Positions 35,495-48,061 of a DNA stretch of 64,000 bases are shown piece after piece. Numbering within the stretch: position 1 is the first letter of the stretch; each line of letters starts with the position of its first letter. Below the pieces are notes generated by a model that saw nothing but the letters and a program-made list of their open reading frames with translations, was not told the origin of the DNA and ran no database searches. The position numbers and the translations under genes are program-made. Location of the stretch: contig NC_063256.1 of assembly GCF_019578655.1 (NCBI RefSeq), positions 29,498,342 to 29,562,341 on the forward strand. Reading direction: 5' to 3'. This DNA comes from Ricinus communis (taxonomy: Eukaryota > Streptophyta > Magnoliopsida > Malpighiales > Euphorbiaceae).

Positions 35495-36230
35495 CTAATG
35501 ATTCAACCTCCCTTCGGAACACCTTCTTTAAGAGTGAAAGTCCTAAAGTCGGAAATCACTCTCTATCCAAAGTTAGGAGCTTTTTTACCTCTAAAGGTGC
35601 GAAGTGATGAAACTTATCCCAATAGACAAGCCATAATACAAATTAAAGGAATAACAGGCAATCGGAGATCGCACAATACCGGGTAAATTTCGCATCATAA
35701 CGGGTATAAGCTATTTACTATATATCTAATTTCTATCAATTCTAGGATATAGAAACCTTGATCGAAAGCAGCTCTTCCACTCATCTCATTAGAAAGAAAA
35801 CCTCTTCCCTACAAGGAGACAGATGCCTTATCATCCCTATACCCTATATTCTACCTGAGAACTAGGGCTATGTCTTCAATGTCGGTCTTACAAGTGATAG
35901 AAGTACCTTACTAATTTCCACTATTAATGGTCAATCAGGGATCATCCGCCCTATTGCTACTTCCTCTATCCGACACAAGAAAAGGAATTTTCCACATCCC
36001 TTCCTATATGACAGATAAGAAAGCGAGTCAATTGTGCTTACGATCACCACCCCTCTCCTAATTCTCTATCAAGTGCTCTATCAGAGCGAGGATAAGTAAT
36101 ACAAAAAGTGGTACGTGAGTAAACCCAGCAAGCTACTGCCAAAAGAGGATGACGACAAGAGCTCTAAATAGATTCAAATTTTAAATAGGAAGGGGAACGG
36201 GTGCATATTCTCTCCTTTGTAGTGAGAGGC
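35495..36230. other. Probable insertion of organelle (mitochondrial) DNA
   Basis: About 735 bp whose base composition (about 42-45% GC by eye) and vocabulary (CCCTTCGGAACACCTTCTTT, AAAGTCGGAAATCACTCTC, GAGCGAGGATAAG, AGAAAGCGAGTCA) stand out from the surrounding 20-25% GC DNA and look like plant mitochondrial intergenic sequence. No recognisable mitochondrial gene is inside. A TA microsatellite (36236-36256) marks the right edge. The ORF 35498-35686 is probably fortuitous. An alternative is an unknown transposon. Confidence 0.42.
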
Positions 36231-36362
36231 GGGAAGCATATATATATATATATATTATGTTGAGTTTTTTATTGGATATATAAACATGTTATATCTTTTT
36301 AAAATCTTCAAATTCATTCACTAATAAAAATTTATTCTCTTTTTATATGATTCAATAATTAC

Positions 36363-37040
36363 ATTATGAAAATAAAAATTAAAAATTTTAAAAAAAATAA
36401 CCAAAATTTGAAATTATAAAAAGTAATTTGAAAAAAGAATTATAAGATAATTAATATTAATAATTAAGTTGTTTTATGTTGTAATACAATACATTAAAAA
36501 AATTATCTAAAGTGGTTATGAAAAAAATTTAAAAAGGTGGAGAAAAAGTGGAATAATTATATATTATAAATAAGGTGTTAAAGTTGTAATATAATATTTT
36601 ATATAAAATAGTAAAAATAATATTAAAATGATGAATTCTCTAAGAATTAAGAAAAATAGCTTAGGATTTATATAGTATGCCATGTAGGAGAGAGAAAATA
36701 ATGTTAAAAAATAAAAAATTTAAAAAAATAACTAAAAGTTAAAATTATAAAAAATAATTTGAAAAAAAATTATAAGATAATTAAAAAAATAATTAAGTTG
36801 TTTTATGTTGCAATAAAATACTTTTAAAAAATTATCTAAAGTGAAAGTTATGAAAAAAAATTCAAAAAGGTGGAAAAAAGATGAAATAATTATATATCAT
36901 AATTAATATGTTAAAGTTGTAATATAATACTTCATATAAAATAGTAAAAATAATATTAAAATGATTAATTCTCTAAGAATTAAGAAAAATAGCATAGGAT
37001 TCATATGGTATACCATGTAGGAGAGAGAAAATAATGTTAA
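36363..37040. repeat. 333-bp AT-rich tandem duplication
   Basis: Two head-to-tail copies; for example CATGTAGGAGAGAGAAAATA occurs at 36681 and 37014, an offset of 333 bp, and TTAAGTTGTTTTATGTTG and GGTGTTAAAGTTGTAATATA-type phrases repeat at the same spacing. The copies differ by scattered changes. No coding capacity. Confidence 0.85.
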
Positions 37041-37292
37041 TATATATAGATTTAAAAACTTAGAAGTTTCATTGTACATTTTAGAGAGACATAAGGTTTT
37101 ATTTGAGAAAAAAATAATTATTTAATAGAAAAGGAGTCAATTTAAGTCCTGAAATTATATTCAAAGATCAAATAAATTTAATTTAAATTTTTCAACAAAT
37201 AGCTTTTTAAATTTATGTTCAAGGGTCAAATACTTCTAATTAAATTTATGTTCAACAAATAACCTTTTGAACTTGCATGTAAAGATCAAATA

Positions 37293-38557
37293 TGATGTCT
37301 CTAAGTTAGTAGTCGCAAGTCCACGAACCGTTCCTATAATAAAGGGTAAGTTCACCATGAGACCACTAATTATAAAGACTAATTATCAATACAAAATAAT
37401 AAAAGTAAATATAAACACTCTAAACTAGTATTTTTGAGAGAATAATATTCATAAAGTAAATTAAATAAACTATAAAGTAAATATGCAATGACGTGATGTA
37501 TGAAAATTATATACTAAATATAGTATTTAGCCTAACCATTTACTTAGTAATCCCCTTATTTTACTTTAAGCCTAGATCTAATGAAGGAGATAGTGATATG
37601 TCTTTTTCTTTAGTCACTCAAACTAATGATGCAACTAAAGTTTCTTATACCTACATAGATTGAAGCAAAGTCGGTGTCTCTAATACATTCAAGCTAAATA
37701 TGTTCATAACAATTACTATTGCTAAATTAATATGATTGTTAACTAACAATAATAACTAAAACTAATAAAGATATGAAGGTAAAGAAATTATTCATTAAAT
37801 AAATAAATAACAAGATTCATACAAAAGTAAAAAGACTAAACTAAATACTTATGAAAACTAGCCTAACATATTTAACCCAATGATCATAGTATTAAATAGA
37901 AAGACATACAATAATAAAGTAAAAGCTCCCTCTAGATTCAGAATTTCTTCAAGTAGGAAGATGATTGGTCCTCACTCTCCACTTATTGAAAAGCTCCTTA
38001 GATTTTAAAAAGAGTAATGAAAACTAAACTAAAGTGTTTATGGAAGAATTATGGAGAAAATAATGGTGGACAGATGTAGAGAGCAGATTGGAGAAAACTC
38101 TCCTCCTCCTAGAATTAGGTCCGTAGAGATATATATAAAGAAGAGTCCTCCTCTAAGTAAGTCTCCCTAGAGATAACTATACCAATATAAGTCTCTCTAA
38201 TAGATAAGAATATACATATCCTTATCTCCACCAAATACTATTACATAAATAACTCTTAATATAAATCCTAATAATTATACAAAATGACTAAAATGTCCCT
38301 TGGATCTTGTAATTATTGGCCAAGCCTTGCAAATAGCAGTCTATATGTCTTAATCTTGGGCCTTGATACGAACATGTCCAATTAAACTTCTTTTTAAGTA
38401 TTTAGCTCCATATTTTACTCTCTTGGTTAATATTACCTAAAAGTAGACAGTTAAGCTAGTGATGTAAACACCCATAGTTTCACCATATTATATATAGAAA
38501 CCATATTATTAAAGCTCTAAAATATCCTAAATATTTATATATAATTTGGACCTATCA
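37293..38557 (-). repeat. E4 3' LTR
   Basis: 1265 bp, complete. It is visibly diverged from the 5' copy (many substitutions and a 25-bp difference near 37350, where the 5' copy has an extra GGTCGATCTTTCAAGGAACT-containing segment). No GC-rich word island is present in this LTR, unlike the other Athila-type LTRs here. Confidence 0.88.
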
Positions 38558-38580
38558 AATACTCCCACACTTAAACCTTT
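38558..38580 (-). other. E4 polypurine tract
   Basis: Minus strand GGTTTAAGTGTGGGAGTATT precedes the LTR start TGATAGGTCC, the Athila/Tat-type polypurine phrase. Confidence 0.8.
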
Positions 38581-40331
38581 ACTTATCCTCAAGCAAATAG
38601 CAACTGACAATTAACTTTTGCAAAAATTATGAAGAACATTCACACTCAACTTCAAGATATTACTCAAATGAATCTCACTAATGCAAAGATCATGTCAACC
38701 CAAGAACACTTGAATCCTAATACTTTTATTTAAAAATATAAACTTAATCATTGTTAATAAAAAGACTCAAGCATCCAATCATTCACATCAGTTTCACAAC
38801 AAATAGTCCAACTCATCTTCAAAGGATACAACTATAATGCATAATCCAAATTATCATATAACCTTATTCAAAAAGATAAAACCTTCATTCATAACAAGAG
38901 ATCAATAGATATTTATACATTTTTTATATCACTTACTTTTGAAGCTCTTATACTTTTCTTTTTCTTTTCTTTACACCCCTTGGATTTTAATTTTTGATAC
39001 TTGGGGTATTTGTTTCTTTCTTGAGATATTATGTCTTTTTATGCAAATACAAATATGGGTGATGAATGTACCTAGTTACTCAACAAAACATACATCAAGA
39101 TGCTTTGCATACTCATAATCTCAATTGTCTTTTTATGCGAAAATCGATATTAGTTATGAAGATGGTCGATCACTAAGCAACTAAAATTAATGGAATAGAA
39201 TTATTAAACATAGAGCTTTAAACTTGCCCGTATCATATCTCACAGACTTAAGCAAGCCAATTTAATAACAAGAAAATCATAATCTAAATCATACACTTCT
39301 AATTATACCCAACTCAAATTTGCCAAACTACTCATCATGTCCATATGAAAAAGATGAATACTTAATTATTTAAGAGCAAATAACTCATGAGTTCACATTA
39401 TACATGTTAAAAACTAATTAAAAAGTTCAAGAATCTTAACATAATATTATTTTTTCATCGACTCCTATATAGAATAATAAGCTGAGTAGAAAAATGTTAG
39501 AATTTTACAAAAATTTATCAGAGTTGCTAATTCTCATGGCACAACATATAAAGTTTAATTGATTAAATATTCTATTTTCCTCCCCCACACTTAAATTTGA
39601 CATTGTCCTTAATGTCATTGCATATATAAAAATAAAGATCAAGAAGAGGAAAAAAAATAGAAAACTCCCCTAGAGGTTTGCAATGCATAGTAAGTCATGA
39701 ACTTGAATCCCAATCTCCACTATCTAAACCTTTTAGTTTTCAAATTAAAATATTTAATTTGAAGTTAAAATTGGCCAAGGAATTGGTGGAGTCGCGCCTT
39801 CCGCGTCTGTCAGCTCCACCGCAAGCTCGCAGCATCAGTGCCGGTGTCGTTGTTGCGCACCTCGCAGGTGCTTTCGCTGCGTGTGGTCTGCGACCTGGTG
39901 GCTGGCAACCTTGTGCATGCTACCGCGGCTATCTTCTTCATGGCTTCAGTCGCAACTTGCAGGTGGCGTCCTACTATGGTTCACCTACGACTCGCGGCCA
40001 CTCTGCGACCACACTATTATTGGTGCTGCCATGATTGCCTCCCTCGTGGAGAGTCTCGCGGCTGGCGCTGCTACTGCTTCACTACTAAGAGCCCGTGACT
40101 TTGCTGCCGCAACGTGACTCGCTCAAAAAGTAATTTTTTAAAAGGGGTTTAATTGGTTCACATAGAGAAATATTGCCTTTTGAGAATCGAAGAACGTAGG
40201 AATGCTTACTTTTCCTTCATAGGCCTACAAAGTAAACATAAAACACTAAAGTTTAAAAATAAAAGAAAATATAAATGCATATAAATACAATTACTACTTT
40301 ATTATATATAGCTAGACATTCCTGATTATGC
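38581..40331 (-). other. E4 noncoding 3' region with a 340-bp GC-rich island
   Basis: From the polypurine tract to the polyprotein stop, about 1.75 kb, mostly AT-rich and without real genes. Bases 39785-40120 are sharply GC-rich and repeat words such as GTCGCGA, CTCGCGGC, TCGCAGGTG, GGTCTGCGACC. Three overlapping plus-strand frames there (39678-40117) arise from the lack of AT-rich stops and differ in every frame, so I do not call them genes. A second CCACACTTAAATTTGACATTG phrase at 39585 echoes the polypurine phrase. Confidence 0.6.
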
Positions 40332-40376
40332 TCATGGTAGGCGTTCATCTACGCACTCCACCTCTTGGTCATAAGC

Positions 40377-41830
40377 TGATGGTTGCTAAGTCAAGCTAGA
40401 CTACGACCTAAGACACTGTACCTATCAATGGAGTATAGCTAACGACGAGTACCAAGTGTCAAATTCCCCAAAGAACGTGTGAACCTAAACCTACTCAATC
40501 TTTTCTGTTATCTAATCTTAAAAATGGCATTGAATGCTAAATATGAAATGAACTAAAGCTACTCTAATTGTTATCTAACTACGGCAACTAGGGAAGGATT
40601 AATTCAAGTTAAGGAATAACCCCTTGGGAATTCTTGTCTCTAGGGAATAGAAACTAAAGGTGGAATTAATTGATTGAATTCAATTTCCATGGGAAAATCT
40701 CTACGCAATTAACGCCTTTCTCAAGGACACTAACATCTTAACTTAGATTAATTAGGTTGAAATCTCTTCCTAACTCTAATTATCCAAATTAGCATTATGT
40801 ACCATTTAACACTATTGAGAGTTGTTAATTCTCAATCCGGTAGAACGAACACCCTATCTCTAGGCGAATTCAATTCTAGGTTGCAAAGGACAATCCAAAC
40901 CTAAACGTCTTTCTCAAGAACATTCAAATTTCAAAAATCATTCAACAAGATATGAAGAACAAATCAATAAGCACTTCTATTGCAAACCAATATTGACATG
41001 CAATACATTCAATTCAAAAGTTAAGTATAAAAAAATCCCTAGATAAAGAACCCTAATGGGTTAACAAGTTTAGCTAATCATGCTCATTATCACAACCCAC
41101 AAGAATTCAATTATAAAAATGAGTAAAGGTAGAGAAACCCGAATACACCCTTGGATGAGAGTAAACAGCTCCAATTCCTCTTGCCCAATCTTGGATCAAT
41201 TCTTGTTCCTCTTGCTCGGATTGAAACCGATCCTCACCAATCTTCAATCTTCGAAGAGAATCCAATTGAAACCTTGGTCTAAGTCTCCTTTCTCCTTAGT
41301 TCCAGGTAAGAAAACCCTTAGAGAGAGAAAGAAATGAGTTTGGGATATCCTAACCCTACTTGGATTGCATTTTCCTCTTTTCTTTCTTTTTAAATTAATT
41401 TGTCCAGCTGCCTCGAACATGGCCATGTTGATGCCCGTGTTGGGAACACAGCCTAGTATTGGTGGGTGTGTTGGGAACACGGACCCATGCTGATGGCTGT
41501 GTTACTCTCTATAGTCGTGCTCCTTAACGCTTCTTTTTCCTGTTGTCAAATGCACCCAACACAGCCCGTTTTGGTGCCCGTGTTGGGAACACGGCCAGTG
41601 TTAAAACCAACACGGTCGTGTTCAGCTTCCTCATGCGCGAACTTGACTTGTTTCAGCAACTTTGACGTCCAATTCTGCTCCAATTCTTTCCTTTATCATT
41701 CTTTGACTTCTTTTAGACCTAATGCACACAAATAGAAGCATAGGGTGAGTGTTGGAACCAATTCACATCCAAATGTACATAAAATCAGCCTTAAAAACTC
41801 CATTTAGATGTGTGTATTTTATGCACATCA
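40377..41830 (-). repeat. E3 3' LTR
   Basis: 1454 bp. An island at about 41407-41650 repeats CGTGTT and AACACGG half-words (AACACGGCCAGTGTT, GCCCGTGTTGGGAACACGG). ORFs inside (41080-41735, both strands) are not genes. Confidence 0.9.
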
Positions 41831-43374
41831 AATCACCCCACACTTAGCTCATTGCTTGTCCTCAAGCAATCAAAAGTAAAATAAGGAAAATAAACCACTA
41901 AGGAACAACACTTAAACTGATAAACAAGCTAGAGAGCCCCTGCACATATCCTTAACAAGCGTAAGTCAAGCAAAAAGAAACGAAGCAATCAATTCAAGTA
42001 TCATAACCAAGATGCTAATGATTCACAAAATACTATCTCAACAAAATTATTCAGAACCAACTCCTCACAAGATTCACTCTAAATCACTCAAAGTGTTTAA
42101 AGAGTAGTGTTTAATTGCTCAATGCATCAAATACTGCCTTACTTACTATATGCTTGCTCTTAAATCCTACTCCTACCACTTATGGAGAGTCAACAACCAT
42201 GTCAAGAGGTCTTTATAAGGGTTGTAATGGGGATTAGGTAAGGGTAGGTAAATTTGGTAAGAATTGAACCTATGGTGTTCTGCAATGAGATAAATGACCT
42301 GCATACAAGCCACAATAATCACAAGGGATAAATGATGAACCGTAGTCCAAGGTGGGAAATAGGAATCAAGTCAAATTGTAAACTCCCAGAAGCAATTAAG
42401 CAATTAGCTCACTTACTTTCTTTCTTTTCATCACCCTACTCTCTTATTCTTCTTATTATATTTTTTTTTCTTTTCTCTTTTTTTTTATATATAAGGGAAG
42501 AAACATTCACATAATAGAGTGAATTTCTTTTGGATTGATGTAAGGTACTACAAGTTTCCAACGCTATTCCCAAAACAAAAATTCCTAATAAAAATAACTC
42601 ATATGCAAAATCATAACCCAAAGCAGAATAAAACTAAGTGGTAATGAAATATGATAGAAATGATGAAAGAAGGGGTTAACTACTTGATTCAATAAACGAA
42701 TGAAGGCTATTTGGCTAGAATGAAAAACCTAAGTGCCTCTATCATACCAAAGTGTTAAACTCTCCTTGTGGCCCTCATAAGCATTACCGAGCAAGTTCTA
42801 AAAGTAAAGACAGTAATTGACACTCTCAATAAGAAATAAATAAGAACATATAAAGTGTATGCTTACAATTGAGGCTCAATTTCTCACAAGTGTACTTTTT
42901 GAGTAGGTTCCAAACAAAAATCATCAAAATAGAATTAAATAAACCAAAGCAACTTAGTGCAAAACTCAAACTAAATAACTTACATTCTCTCGCAAGACTC
43001 AACACTATCGGTTTTACCCGATCACATGGACATAAACAGGATTTCAAAAGCAAGTCAACAGTAAGTGCATCGAAACAAAGTGAAAAATTTTCAAAATTTT
43101 ACAAAAAATTGCACAAAGAAAAAATAAATAACTGAGATGGGATAAATGAAATGCGATATATACACTAGAAAAGGATCCAAATTTTATATACAAGAACAAT
43201 AGAAACCAAATAAAAAACACACAAGATAAATAAAGCTAAAAAAAAACAAAATACAAGAAAACAAGTGTATATAACTATCACCCACCCTACACTTGAAGGA
43301 CACATTGTCCCCAGTGTACAAAAAAAAAATATAAGAAATGAAAAAGGGAAATAAAAAACTAATACTGCCCTGAC
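41831..43374 (-). other. E3 noncoding 3' region and polypurine tract
   Basis: From ORF3 to the LTR, about 1.5 kb without a convincing gene. The polypurine phrase GCTAAGTGTGGGGTGATT lies at 41831-41848 on the minus strand and a second one, AAGTGTAGGGTGGGTGATAG, at about 43277-43296 just after ORF3. A pyrimidine/purine tract sits at 42415-42490. Small ORFs (42332-43135) are fortuitous. Confidence 0.65.
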
Positions 43375-44984
43375 TATGGCTCCAGAGAGAAAAGAGGTGC
43401 ATCATCAGGGATATCATGGCGCTGGCTAGTCTGTGGTGGAGTGGCTGCTCGTTGAGAGTCGGAAGTAGTGTCAACTGCAGGAGCTGGTGGGTCAGCATGA
43501 ACAGCGTCGGTAGGAGGCTCGTCAGGCTGCTCTGGAGGATGCTCAGTCGGAAAAGAAGGGTCACCCGGATCATCCGCTAGAGGGATGTCAAAATGGCTCT
43601 GTATTGGAACCCGGCTCCGTGGACTGGCAGGGGCATAATCTGTAGCAAAAATATCATTAAAAATATCAGGGGCCATAGAGGCCTCTAACCTACCTCCCTG
43701 CTCAATCAGGGCCTGAAGCATAACCCTCTACCTCTCAAACTAAGCCATCATCTGGCTCTGAAACTCAGCCTGATGCTGTAAAAGGTCCTGCTGAAAAGCC
43801 TCTTGTCGAATGAAGTGCTGCTGCTGCTCCTCTGCTAACCTCTGTACTCTAAGCTGCAGCTCTATAAACTCAATAGGGGAGACTCCTAGAACAGCTGAAG
43901 AAGACCTAAAAGGAGCTGAAGTAGATGGTCTGAAGGAAGACTCTAGAATATCAGAAGGAGGTGGAACATCCTGTATACCAGGGACTCGTGGGGCAGGTCG
44001 CTCCTCTCTGCATGCTGCCAAGAGAGCACTCCTCAGTCTATACTCTGGTCCTAGCGGACCCTGCCTACGAGTCACCATCCCCATACTAACCAACTAGGGA
44101 AGTCCCAAAGTCTCCATCACCCCCAGCTCTGTCATATATGGTATTGCCTCCTCCAAAACACTTAAGCTCCTAGCCAGCCGAGTAATGTAAGTCCCAAAAT
44201 AGAAAAATACCTTCTTTGAGTTGTTGCAGAAGGCACTGATCTGTCTGGCCAACAAGTATCCCATGTCGACTCACTAGCGCTGGTGCATGCTGTAAAGTAT
44301 AAACAGGTCCAGCTAGGTCACTACACCACAGCTGTCTCCCCTTCCAGTGATGGTCCTAGTCAGCAATGCATGCAAGTACTGCAGTCCGTCAGGCAAGTTA
44401 AACGCCTTGGACTGGCTGGCAATATACCCCTCAGCTTCATCAGAAATCTCAACCCACATTTGCGGATATGACACACCAAGCGTGTGTATGCAACGATTAT
44501 ATACCTCCCCAGCTACATCCTCGTCAGTCCACAAACCCAAGTGTACCCTAAACTGATGTACACTCATCGTGAAAGTTAGCTCTGCCAGTTTGAAGCTAAT
44601 ATCATCCGATTGCTGAAAGTCCCGCAACTGGCTCTACAGAAAGAAAGTTCTAGCAAACTCTACCGTCAACTCCCTATATGTCGGCTCAACTATCTCAAAA
44701 AAACGCTGAAACGGGGGCGTCTCAAGGTATCGGCGGACTGCAGCTGCAAGTCGGACTGTCTCTAGTGCTAGCCAGTCTATGCTACGCCCCTTTCCCAAAT
44801 CTTTGTGCCTCATTGACTGGTATCTCTACTCAAAGGTGGGCTGCCCTTGGAAAAGTAGGAATATATGGCTCTGCAGTGGTCTAATTGGGCCTGAACTAGT
44901 CAGTGCAGCGGCTGAGGATTGAGAGGAAGAGGAACCATCGGTCTGCCTCCTCTTATAAACTCCTGATCCTCATCTAGTGGACAT
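43375..44984 (-). pseudogene. E3 third ORF, Athila env-like/ORF3 protein
   Basis: Starts MSTR (44984) and soon hits TGA. Later pieces: RSIDWLALETVRLAAAVRRY, RDFQQSDDISFKLAELTFTM, VHQFRVHLGLWTDEDV, FNLPDGLQYLHALLTRTITG; then a Gln-rich helix (LQLRVQRLAEEQQQHFIRQE) and an acidic, Pro-rich end (43374-43721). This is the conserved Athila extra ORF of unknown function, sometimes called env-like. I see no clear signal peptide or membrane span in what is left. Many stops. Confidence 0.78.
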
Positions 44985-45599
44985 GGTACCTGAAAAAGAA
45001 ATTTTTAGTGCTAAGGATCAACGAAATTTTGTCACCATAACGGCATAAAATGGACAAACCGAACGATTTAACTCGATAAAGTTAAACCGTTCAATGCCCT
45101 GCAAAGAAAGTTCAATCCACATCACAACAATAAGGTCTACTCGACATGAATTTAGGAGTTAATGAAACCTTTCACAGGAATCTTTCACAAAGTTGTCAAC
45201 CAATATATCAACTAATCAGAATTTTTATTAGACCATTGTATTTGATTCACCAAATACATCATTATTGTATACTCTTTCATATCTATGGTGCAACCCAATC
45301 CTTGTTTTTTTTTCTTTCAAGTTTCTAATCCTTAACTTTTTTTTTGAATCGAAATATCTAAATAACAAAAACAAAATTCAAAACCAAAATCACACAAACA
45401 CAAAAACATTCAAACACACAAAAACACAAATTCGAACTAAAACCAAAATAAAAAACAAAGAATGGAAGATGAAGATGGAGGGTACTTACTTGAAATGTGC
45501 ACTATCCAAAACGTTCAAAATGAGTATAAAAGAGAAGAGAGAAAGTTGAGAGAATTGGCCAAAATTTGGTCCTTTACAAATCAATTCATTTATATAGAC

Positions 45600-46080
45600 A
45601 ATCACCAGAACACGCCCGTGTTCTTCAAAAATGAATTCGTTTATATAGACAATGACCGGAACACCCCTGTATTGATCAACACGGGGCCGTGTTCTTGAAC
45701 ACGGTCTGGATATCGGGCCGTGTTGAATGAACTTAAATGTGATAACTTACCAGTTTGATGAAAACGCCCGTGTTGAGGCAACACGGCCTTGTGTTTCCAA
45801 CACGGTTTGGCATAAATGCCCGTGTTACCTAATGTGCACGTGTCCATCTTTATTTCAATTTTCCACAAATTTAACACGTCCGTGTTGAAACAACACAGGG
45901 CCGTGTTGCCAATACAGTCCAGCATAACTGGCCGTGTTACCTTTTGTGGATGTGTCACCTTAAAATTTATTTTTCTGCAAATAGAACACGGTCCGTTTTG
46001 ATTAACACGGTCAGCATAACTGGCCGTGTTACCAACACGGTCTTGGATACGCCCGTGTTAAGCTCCAGAAACTGAAAACT
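45600..46080. repeat. E3 array of CCGTGTT/AACACGG words between integrase and third ORF
   Basis: About twenty half-sites ACACGG or CCGTGT in both orientations within 480 bp, many in pairs that form AACACG-N-CCGTGTT palindromes (for example at 45608, 45683, 45766, 45873, 46026). Spacers vary and are AT-richer. The same words form the island in both E3 LTRs and in E6. The small open frames 45641-46001 on both strands are by-products of the array. Confidence 0.8.
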
Positions 46081-46284
46081 TGAGATTTTCAGCACTTTCT
46101 CAATCTTTCTCACCTGCACAACCAATAAGTCCTTAACTCATACACTCAACATACATAAAACTTAACAAAAACAAACTATAAAACCTAATCAAACTAAGTT
46201 CATACAATTCAAACCAAAATCAATACCAAAAATGGAAAAACTAAAGAATTAAAATGAAATTAAAAGAAACAAGCTTCTTTAAAG

Positions 46285-47525
46285 TCATAAGTTGGAATTC
46301 AATCCTTTTCGAATCAGAATTGGAGCACCAAATTTCACACGCTCCTCCACATCTAGTGACCTTCCAAGATAATGCTTCAACCTCTGCCTATTAACCTTGA
46401 AATTTCTCTTTTCCGGATGATGTAATTCAACCGCACCATAAGGGAAGACTTGCGTCACTGTAAATGACCCCGACCAGCGACTTTTCACCTTTCCTAGAAA
46501 TAAACGGAGACGAGAGTTAAATAACAACACACTATCTCCTATGTTAAACTCCTTCAAACCTTTAAATCGCTAGTCATGCCAATGTTTGGTCTTCGCCTTA
46601 TAGATTGTTGAATTTTCATAAGCTTGTTGACGCCACTCCTCTAGTTCATTTAGTTACCACTGCCTCTGTCTACCTGCGCTATCTAAATCAAAGTTACAAA
46701 ATTTAAGTGCCCATAACACTTTATGTTTTAGCTCAACAGGTAAATGGCAACCTTTCCCATACACAAGCCTAAAAGGAGTGAACCCTGTAGAAGTCCTATA
46801 GGCAGTTCTAAATTTCCATAAAGCATCATCTAGCTTTGTAGCCCAATCTTTCCTACTGGCTCCTACAGTCTTCTCTAAAATGTGCTTAAGCCCCCTATTA
46901 GTAACCTCTACTTGCCCACTTGTTTGTGGGTGATAAGCCATGGAGAATCGTTGAGATACTCCATATCTTTTAAGCACTTTCTCAAGTTGAAAATTACAGA
47001 AATGGGTTCCCTTATCACTAATTAACGCTCGAGGTGTTCCAAACCTAGAGAATAGTTTCTTAAGGAACCTCACAACTACCCTAGCATCATTAGTAGGCAA
47101 GGCTTGTGCCTTAGGCCATTTAGAAAAATATTCAACAGCCACCAATTATATACTTGCATCCATACGAAGAAGGAAAAGGACCCATAAAATCAATGCCCCA
47201 AACATTAAAAATTTCCAACACTTGTATACTATGTTGGGGCATTTCATCTCGGGCAGAAATGTTACTTGACCGTTGGCATACATCACAAGCCTAGACATAT
47301 GCTCGTGCATCCTGGAAGATAGTCGGCCAATAAAAACCAGTATCCAAAACCTTCCTGGCCGTATGGTTTGCGGCTTGGTGTCCACCAACCGGTCCCTCAT
47401 GACAATGCTTGAGAATCTGAATGACCTCCTCCCCATATACACACCTCCTGATAATTTGATCTGCACAAATCCTAAACAAGAAGGGGTCGTCCCAAATGTA
47501 GTACTTCAAGTCAGTAAAGAATTTC
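46285..47525 (-). pseudogene. pol: E3 integrase
   Basis: Zinc domain ([20 protein letters not shown], with a CQ after a broken spot near 47280), frameshifted core start ([13 protein letters not shown] near 47190 carries the first Asp), then ALISDKGTHFCNFQLEKVLK (second Asp) and AYHPQTSGQVEVTNRGLKHI (Glu). After stops near 46650 and 46560 follows the C-terminal domain MKEFNIGDSVLLFNSRLRLF, KVKSRWSGSFTVTQVFPYGA. No chromodomain, as expected for Athila. Confidence 0.88.
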
Positions 47526-47533
47526 TTCTTTTG

Positions 47534-48043
47534 CTAGCTCGTCATACCCTTTAGGAGTACCCTTGCAGCCAAATAATTAGCATAATCAGAAAACCAAGGA
47601 ATAGCATTAGTTACCTGCATTGAGCATAAGTGCTCATCCGGAAAGAAGTCATCGATCTCTTGCTCATTAAGCTCCTCTAAGTGCGGGTTCTCAAATCGAG
47701 AAAGATGGTCTGCTGCAAGATTTTCAGCTCCTCGTTTGTACTTAATTTCCAAGTCAAATTCCTGCAATAAAAGAACCCAACGAATCAATCTAGGCTTAGA
47801 ATCATGCTTTGAAAATAAATACCTTAAAGCAGAATAATCAGTGTAAATGATTGTCTTTGACAGCACAAGGTAGGAACGAATTTTATCAAAGGCGAACACG
47901 ACAGCCAGGAGCTCCTTCTCTATGGTGGTATAGTGTTCTTGGGCATCTGTAAGCGTCTTGCTAGCGTAGTAAATAGATTGGAACTTCTTCTCCCTGCGCT
48001 GGCCTAAAACAGCTCCAACTGCAAAATCATTAGCATCGCACAT
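47534..48043 (-). pseudogene. pol: E3 RNase H
   Basis: MCDANDFAVGAVLGQ holds the first catalytic Asp, followed by YYASKTLTDAQEHYTTIEKE (Glu), IIYTDYSALRYLF (Asp; relatives have TDHSAL, so His is replaced by Tyr) and AADHLSRFENP (Asp). Removes RNA from RNA:DNA hybrids during cDNA synthesis. A frame break near 47534 precedes integrase. Confidence 0.88.
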
Positions 48044-48061
48044 AAGCTCAAAGGGCAGCCC

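Noticed and set aside
39678..40117. Three overlapping plus-strand ORFs up to 118 residues
   Set aside because: Open frames in several phases over the same GC-rich island of E4; no consistent protein.
43184..43573. 129-residue minus-strand ORF with hydrophobic tail, possible envelope membrane span
   Set aside because: Its frame differs from the continuous ORF3 frame (43374-43721), and the hydrophobic part is AT-rich noncoding DNA after the ORF3 stop.
45641..46001. ORFs on both strands within the CCGTGTT array
   Set aside because: Produced by the repeated words; frames contradict each other and no homology is visible.
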